DNA of 64,000 bases from UBA6107 sp034430175 (GTDB lineage Bacteria > Chloroflexota > Anaerolineae > Anaerolineales > Anaerolineaceae). Positions within the stretch are counted from its first letter, which is position 1. Each line of letters starts with the position of its first letter. A program made the translations under genes and the position numbers. Of the stretch, positions 61,242 to 64,000 are shown in pieces. The stretch spans positions 13,737 to 77,736 of the forward strand of contig DAOUFI010000021.1 in the NCBI GenBank assembly GCA_034430175.1. Direction: 5' to 3'. The notes under the pieces are model-generated. The model was not told the DNA's origin. It ran no database searches and saw nothing but the letters and a program-made list of their open reading frames with translations.

Positions 61242-63362
61242 TTAATACATTGGGGGGACAAAAAAGGCAATAAAATCCCGACCCTCGATGCTGGACTTGT
61301 GCAGCGTACCAAACCCGTTGGGATAAAGTTGTTTCAATTTTGCCAGATCGTCAGTGGCGTCAGCTTTAACGATGAATAGCTTCGCGTTTGGGTTTGATAA
61401 GGAATCTGCGTAATGTTCCGGCCATAGGGCAAAATCCTTATCTGGGTATCCGGCTTGCACGGCCACCAGACGGGTATCCGCCCAATACGCCAAACCTGAC
61501 ACATAACAGGTTTCCGGTGTTCCCACTGAATCAATGAAATCCTTGCAGACCTCACCCATTTCTTTTGTGTTCCAGGTGGCGTTTGCGTAAGAAATCCGGT
61601 ATTGGTTAAAAACAATATCGTAGTTCTGGCGAGCGGAAACAAACACAAGAAACGCCGCGAAGATCGAAATCACGACCTTGCCAAAATTACCTTTACTCTG
61701 CTGCCACAGGCTCCCGAAAACGCTCTGGAACCCAACCACAGCGATGATTATGATTGGCACAGCGGCTCCACCCAGACGACTGGGGGACGGGTTCTCATTC
61801 GGGAAAGCCAGCGCCATGATCGATGGCAGCATCAATAACGGAATAGAGAGCAGCAGGAACAAATCGAGCCATTTGCGATCTTTGAGCCAGCGGATGAATA
61901 CGATAGCTAAACCAATAAAGTAGAATGCCGCGGTCACGACATCCAGCCCGGGGCGGTCGGTAACCGAAATGAACCAGGTGTTTCCGTCCTTCCAGAAGGG
62001 CATCGATAAAGCATTCCAACAATTCTGGAAGAAAACCGCGGCCACGTTATCAGCCAGTGGAACTTCTGCTGAGGTCATACGCGTGACGGTACGTAACGCG
62101 ATCTCGGTAGGATATTCGTAAGCGTAGCGAAGCAGCGGCAGCGCCAGAACGATCGCAAAGATGGTGACCACACCCAGTCCCCACCATGCCTGCTTGCGGG
62201 TCTGTTTTGTTTTCTGATGAAACACGTAAAGTAAAATCGCAACAAATACCACCAAAGGCATTATCCGAAAAGCTGAATACCCATTTAATCCTAGCCCAAG
62301 CATGATACCTGTGATGATGAAATAATTGCGTTTTGAAGTACGTAAAGCTTTAACGAGGAAATACAGGACAATCGCCACGAAAACCGGGTAAAGCACCAAC
62401 CGCAGCCCCACGCGGGCGATAATATTGATCCACTGGGCGTATCCCATGAACAGCATAGCCAGTAACCCTGTCCAGCGGTTACCCAGCTCTTTACCGAGCT
62501 TATAAACAAAGACTTGCCCGATTAGAAAAGCAATCGCCATGGTCAGTTTGAGTGTGGTAAAACCGATCCCCGCTCCAAACCACTTAATAAGCATCGCGGC
62601 CATGTAGAATTGAATCACCTCACGTCCGGCGTTGGTAGGCATAAAGATCGAGTATTTACCGTTAAGGATCTCTTCAATATTCAAGATCTTCTCAATGTGG
62701 TCGCTCGTCATTTCCAGAGGAACACTGGAAAGTTGGCTAAGATGAAACCAGGCACCCACCAGAAAAACAGCGGCGACCAGCAGGTTCCACCAATCAAGGT
62801 GAATATTTAGGAAAGGTTTTCGAAGATAATCAAAAATCTTTCGTAAGACGTCCCGCATCACAAATCCCGGCTCGGGTCTCCAAAAAGCCAGTAACGCAGT
62901 GATTATTGTCAGTAGCCAGATGAAGACATTCAACGCTGTGAACGTGTTATGACTCATCGTGAGAAACGTAAGTAGCATCAATGGCAGACAGAACAGAAAG
63001 GGAATGGGTTTAAACTTCATGTCCATGGCTGGGCTTTCTTCAAGAGAAAACTGAGGCGGCAGCCATTCTTTTTTAAGAACCCCTAAAATCAGCAAACCCA
63101 AAGCTGCAGTATAGAGGATAATCGCCCAAGGTACGTTTCGGTTCGGCGGCTCAAGCAACCTTTGAGCAAACAAAGCGAAGAAAGGCGCCAACACCAGGCG
63201 CCATGGAAACGACGTGCCCGAAAGTTCTTCAGATTCTTCCTCCGAGATCTCTTCTAGCTCACCCTCAATATCTTCCTGAGGTTCAATTGCCTCTACTTTT
63301 GTAAACCAGTTTTTTGGCTTTAGTTTTTCTTTTACGTAATCGAGGACGCTGGGTTCTTCCAT
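61242..63362 (-). CDS. Polytopic glycosyltransferase-like membrane protein (GT39/ArnT-like)
   Basis: The product is about 706 residues. A charged cytoplasmic N-terminus rich in Glu (IEGELEEISEEESEELSG) is followed by roughly a dozen hydrophobic helices and a C-terminal soluble domain of about 130 residues. The first extracytoplasmic loop contains EMTSDHIEKILNIEEILNG and GREVIQFY, like the acidic catalytic loop of dolichyl-phosphate-mannose/ArnT-type glycosyltransferases that use lipid-linked sugars. The ATG at 63362 is preferred to an upstream TTG. The acceptor is unknown, and the family assignment rests on topology and loop pattern. Confidence 0.75.
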   Translation of the reverse strand: MEEPSVLDYVKEKLKPKNWFTKVEAIEPQEDIEGELEEISEEESEELSGTSFPWRLVLAPFFALFAQRLLEPPNRNVPWAIILYTAALGLLILGVLKKEWLPPQFSLEESPAMDMKFKPIPFLFCLPLMLLTFLTMSHNTFTALNVFIWLLTIITALLAFWRPEPGFVMRDVLRKIFDYLRKPFLNIHLDWWNLLVAAVFLVGAWFHLSQLSSVPLEMTSDHIEKILNIEEILNGKYSIFMPTNAGREVIQFYMAAMLIKWFGAGIGFTTLKLTMAIAFLIGQVFVYKLGKELGNRWTGLLAMLFMGYAQWINIIARVGLRLVLYPVFVAIVLYFLVKALRTSKRNYFIITGIMLGLGLNGYSAFRIMPLVVFVAILLYVFHQKTKQTRKQAWWGLGVVTIFAIVLALPLLRYAYEYPTEIALRTVTRMTSAEVPLADNVAAVFFQNCWNALSMPFWKDGNTWFISVTDRPGLDVVTAAFYFIGLAIVFIRWLKDRKWLDLFLLLSIPLLMLPSIMALAFPNENPSPSRLGGAAVPIIIIAVVGFQSVFGSLWQQSKGNFGKVVISIFAAFLVFVSARQNYDIVFNQYRISYANATWNTKEMGEVCKDFIDSVGTPETCYVSGLAYWADTRLVAVQAGYPDKDFALWPEHYADSLSNPNAKLFIVKADATDDLAKLKQLYPNGFGTLHKSSIEGRDFIAFFVPPMY

Positions 63363-63438
63363 GTTGCCTGTCCCTTTTCCTTGTGGATTATCACCAACCG
63401 AAATTTTCACCAATTATAAACCGATTAATTAAACAAAA

Positions 63439-63461
63439 TGCCCCGCCAGATTAGCGGGGCA
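63439..63461 (-). terminator. Terminator after the small truncated gene
   Basis: On the minus strand TGCCCCGC and GCGGGGCA form an 8-bp stem with a 7-nt loop, followed by TTTTGTTTAATT. Confidence 0.88.
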
Positions 63462-63478
63462 ATGTCGCGTGTATCAAA

Positions 63479-63904
63479 TTACTTCTTTGCCTTGGCCAAT
63501 TGTGAAACCACATTGATCAGTGTATTTGCCACAAGCGTGGCTGATTGGCTGCGGTAATCCTGGTTGGCAACAGCACTGTTGGCCACCAAAGCAGACAAGG
63601 CAGCTTCGAGTCCATTTTTGCCAGATTGTTTGGCATTAAGAAAAGCTGCGCCGGCGTTGAGGATGTCCCCAAGGTCAATACCGGAGTCATCATTCGCCTG
63701 CGTTTGCTGACTCCCAGTCAGCCCACCCAGGAGCGAACCAAGCAGATCCCCACCAGCGGATTCGGATGAAGAAGTCGATTGCGCGGCTGATCCGGTTGAT
63801 CCCAACAGCAATTGGATAAGCTGCATGGCATCGGCCGCGTTCAGCGATTGTGTCCCTTTGAACTGATTAGCAGCATTCTTAAGACCCTCAGAATATAACT
63901 TGTG
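63479..63904 (-). pseudogene. Small hypothetical protein, 5' end disrupted by an insertion sequence
   Basis: An ATG at 63826 gives 115 residues, but the frame stays open upstream with coherent sequence (NAANQFKGTQSLNAADAMQL) to a stop at about 63904, with no start codon before it. The frame breaks exactly where the insertion sequence begins, so the original gene was longer. The visible part has Gly/Ser/Gln-rich low complexity (LLGSLLGGLTGS) and an Ala-rich helical C-terminus. I do not recognise the family. Its own terminator remains intact downstream. Confidence 0.6.
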
Positions 63905-64000
63905 TTAAACCAAAGTAGAAATGTCCCCTTTTACCAAAGTTAAAATGTCCCCATACGTGGAGGAAGAAAGTGGACAGACTACACACGATGAGTGAAAAAG
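63901..64000 (+). mobile_element. Left end of an insertion sequence, partial
   Basis: Two tandem copies of ACCAAAGT(T)(A/G)AAATGTCCCC lie at about 63909-63928 and 63933-63952, a terminal arrangement seen in insertion sequences. A transposase-like frame opens right after. The element continues past the window, so its family and right end cannot be read. Confidence 0.65.
63970..64000 (+). CDS. Transposase, N-terminal fragment
   Basis: A GTG at 63970 follows GGAGGAAG and begins VDRLHTMSEK before the window ends. This start resembles ISNCY/IS1202-group transposases, whose N-termini commonly carry an MSEKE-like segment. Only ten codons are visible, so the family call is tentative. Confidence 0.5.
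   Translation, partial: MDRLHTMSEK

Overview
The window most likely comes from the chromosome of an anaerobic Chloroflexota bacterium of the Anaerolineae type, or a metagenome-assembled relative. This is inferred from the mix of a xylose ABC/isomerase/kinase cluster, an Actinobacteria/Chloroflexi-like class I xylose isomerase, many lipoprotein binding proteins, a FecR-like secreted protein and a bacterial microcompartment (BMC) that combines ethanolamine and sugar-phosphate enzymes. No rRNA or complete tRNA is present, so the placement is tentative.

Layout. (1) 1-7.8 kb is an AT-richer accessory island. It carries a truncated helicase/DUF1998 protein, a ribbon-helix-helix regulator with a small membrane protein, a calcineurin-like phosphoesterase bracketed by palindromic repeats, an XRE-ImmA/IrrE regulator with a PIN-domain protein, and a PD-(D/E)XK nuclease-like protein. 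It ends in a cluster of tRNA-Arg 3'-half relics that looks like an integration scar. (2) 8-10.3 kb is an orphan molybdopterin hydroxylase subunit. (3) 10.4-19.9 kb is a xyloside locus: LacI regulator, CUT1 ABC importer without ATPase, GH3 glycosidase, XylA and XylB. (4) 20-21.4 kb is a serine hydrolase and a PPOX-family flavoprotein. (5) 21.6-29.3 kb holds sulfate activation genes (cysC, cysD, cysN with a decayed kinase domain), an Rrf2 regulator and a Pst-like ABC transporter. (6) 29.4-36.5 kb holds a secreted FN3-repeat protein, a large hybrid histidine kinase, glmS and a rhodanese interrupted by an in-frame TAG.

(7) 36.5-39.1 kb, minus strand, holds tatA, a thioredoxin and the most unusual pair in the window. 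A 261-residue protein with a WXG100-like N-terminus carries about eight TTxxxxEE-like acidic repeats and is followed by a dedicated ATP-grasp ligase. This is the layout expected of a graspetide (omega-ester/amide RiPP) whose leader is a WXG100 domain.

(8) 39.2-58.3 kb, minus strand, is a BMC superlocus. A GntR-controlled operon (rpiB, deoC, BMC-P, aldehyde dehydrogenase, BMC-H, eutJ, BMC-T, an EutQ-N-like CxxC protein, two more BMC-P) ends at a strong terminator. It is followed by an epimerase, a two-component system, a polyamine-type ABC transporter, then eutA, eutB, eutC, eutL and eutQ. EutBC (ethanolamine) and DeoC (deoxyribose-5-phosphate) both make acetaldehyde, which the CoA-acylating dehydrogenase would convert to acetyl-CoA. 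Enzymes of both branches carry BMC-targeting-like helices, so a dual-input compartment is a reasonable inference.

(9) 59-64 kb holds a FecR-like envelope protein in AT-rich DNA, a polytopic glycosyltransferase-like protein, and a small protein gene whose 5' end is cut by the left end of an insertion sequence running off the window.
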